7,417 bases of DNA, from assembly GCA_934503195.1 (NCBI GenBank), contig CAKSVM010000121.1, forward strand, positions 1 to 7,417, in the 5' to 3' direction. This DNA is from an uncultured Eubacteriales bacterium (GTDB taxonomy: Bacteria; Bacillota; Clostridia; Oscillospirales; CAG-272). Shown piece by piece: positions 6,602-7,417 of this stretch. Positions within the stretch are counted from its first letter, which is position 1; the number at the start of each line of letters is the position of its first letter. The notes beneath the pieces were generated by a model. The model was given only the letters and a program-made list of their open reading frames with translations. It had not been told where the DNA came from and ran no database searches. A program made the translations under genes and the position numbers.

Positions 6602-6630
6602 TTGACAAATCGCGTTTTGAGGAGTATAAT
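6602..6630 (+). promoter_or_regulatory. Consensus SigA promoter of the substrate-binding protein gene
   Basis: TTGACA (6602-6607), a 17-nt spacer and TATAAT (6625-6630): an exact consensus match in both hexamers with ideal spacing, so high expression is expected. Transcription should start near 6637, giving a leader of about 90 nt. High-affinity transporter receptors are usually abundant, which fits. Confidence 0.9.
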
Positions 6631-6664
6631 AATGTAACAGATGAAGGAGTTTACGATTTATTCC

Positions 6665-6698
6665 GAGAAAGTTCAAATCAACCGGAGGTTGACTTCTC
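6665..6698 (+). promoter_or_regulatory. Hairpin in the 5' leader of the substrate-binding protein mRNA
   Basis: An inner stem TCAACC/GGTTGA (6678-6692, loop GGA) can be extended by GAGAA(A)G pairing with CTTCTC (outer arms 6665-6671 and 6693-6698), leaving a 6-nt bulge. An additional GGAGG (6684-6688) is held in its loop and right arm. There is no T-tract, so it is not a terminator. It ends 15 nt before the true ribosome binding site. It may stabilise the mRNA or modulate translation; no known riboswitch is recognised. Confidence 0.45.
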
Positions 6699-6713
6699 AT
6701 CACGACATTTTTT

Positions 6714-6718
6714 GGAGG
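6714..6718 (+). promoter_or_regulatory. Ribosome binding site of the substrate-binding protein
   Basis: GGAGG 8 nt before the ATG at 6727. This supports the chosen start, which is also the only one that gives a proper lipoprotein signal peptide. Confidence 0.9.
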
Positions 6719-6726
6719 AAAATATC

Positions 6727-7417
6727 ATGAAAAAAGTACTCGCGCTTGTACTTGCCGCTATGATGCTCGTTATGTGCGTCGCGTCCTGCGGCGAAAAGAC
6801 CCCGGCCGGAATCACGGTCACGGGCGACACAATCAAAATCGGAGTTTTTGAGCCGACCACCGGAGAGAACGGCGGCGGAGGAATGCAGGAAGTAATCGGC
6901 ATCCGCTACGCGAACAGCGTCGTTCCGACCGTTACCGTCGGCGGCAAGGAATATAAGATAGAACTCGTCGAGGTCGACAACCAGTCGGACAAGACGGCGG
7001 CTGTCACCGCGGCTTCGAACCTCATCACCGAGGGCGTCATCGCGGTTCTCGGATCGTATGGCTCGGGCGTTTCGATCGCCGCGGGCGAGACCTTCAGATC
7101 GGCCGGAGTTCCGGCGATCGGCTGCTCCTGCACCAACCCGCAGGTAACGTCGGGCAATGATTTCTACTTCCGCGTCTGCTTCCTCGATCCGTTCCAGGGA
7201 ACCGTCATGGCAAACTACGCCTACGCCACCAAGGGACTCAAGAAGGCATACGTGATCTACCAGAACGGCGACGACTACTCGACCGGACTCGCTAACTACT
7301 TCATGCAGGCATACAAGGGTGAGCTTGTCGGCCAGTCGACCTACAACACGAACGAATCCGACTTCAACGCGTACATCACCGCGGCTAAGGCTGCCAACCC
7401 CGATGTAGTCTTCATTC
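6727..7417 (+). CDS. Branched-chain amino acid-type (LivK family) ABC transporter substrate-binding lipoprotein, 3' end outside window
   Basis: 230 complete codons are visible and the frame stays open to the right edge. Family members have about 370-400 residues, so the last 40% or so is missing. Residues 1-20 are a lipoprotein signal peptide (MKKVLALVLAAMMLVM, then lipobox VASC) with Cys21 as the predicted lipidated residue, so it is anchored outside the membrane. The mature part is a type 1 periplasmic-binding fold (Peripla_BP_6): strand TIKIGVFEPTTG, then DNQSDKTAAVTAASNLI, the GSYGSGVSIAAG hinge region, AGVPAIGCSCTNPQVT and YFRVCFLDPFQG, all close to LivK signatures. It captures a small solute, probably an amino acid, for an ABC importer whose permease and ATPase genes would be expected further right. 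Exact substrate cannot be told. It is transcribed divergently from the repressor/receptor operon; whether that repressor controls it is unknown. Confidence 0.93.
   Translation, partial: MKKVLALVLAAMMLVMCVASCGEKTPAGITVTGDTIKIGVFEPTTGENGGGGMQEVIGIRYANSVVPTVTVGGKEYKIELVEVDNQSDKTAAVTAASNLITEGVIAVLGSYGSGVSIAAGETFRSAGVPAIGCSCTNPQVTSGNDFYFRVCFLDPFQGTVMANYAYATKGLKKAYVIYQNGDDYSTGLANYFMQAYKGELVGQSTYNTNESDFNAYITAAKAANPDVVFI

Noticed and set aside
6425..6637. Small plus-strand frame (70 codons; 26 codons from the ATG at 6557) in the intergenic region
   Set aside because: No ribosome binding site, AT-rich low-information sequence, and it runs straight through the -35 and -10 boxes of a perfect promoter.

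Overview
This window looks like a piece of a chromosome or metagenome contig from an uncultured Bacillota bacterium, probably a gut-type Clostridia. That is inference. It rests on the strong GGAGG-type ribosome binding sites, consensus SigA-type promoters, a Gram-positive-style lipoprotein signal peptide, and a BlaI/M56 pair joined to BspA-type leucine-rich repeats. The coding DNA is GC-rich with many TCG, GTC and GCG codons. The intergenic promoter region is AT-rich.

Layout: positions 1-190 hold no gene. They hold four perfect GC-rich hairpins, each with a 3-nt loop; the one nearest the gene is probably the transcription terminator of the minus-strand operon. Positions 191-6309 are a two-gene minus-strand operon. 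The promoter-proximal gene encodes a 124-residue BlaI/MecI-family repressor. Its stop codon overlaps the start of a 5,748-bp gene (ATGA) for a 1,915-residue BlaR1/MecR1-like M56 metalloprotease receptor. Positions 6310-6726 are a divergent regulatory region with one consensus promoter in each direction and several dyads. From 6727 to the right edge runs the start of a plus-strand gene for a LivK-type ABC-transporter substrate-binding lipoprotein.

How the parts may work together: in the BlaI/BlaR1 paradigm a DNA-bound repressor is inactivated when a membrane zinc protease senses an extracellular ligand. The transmembrane and protease parts are conserved here, and the repressor keeps a recognisable equivalent of the known cleavage site. 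The usual penicillin-binding sensor domain is absent. In its place are about 1,460 residues: a BspA-type LRR domain, a beta-rich region with calcium-binding-type DxNxDGxxD (FG-GAP-like) motifs, and three copies of a roughly 215-residue module that I do not recognise. No beta-lactamase lies in the window. The giant receptor is therefore the main object of interest: a signalling protease with an apparently new sensor, ligand unknown.
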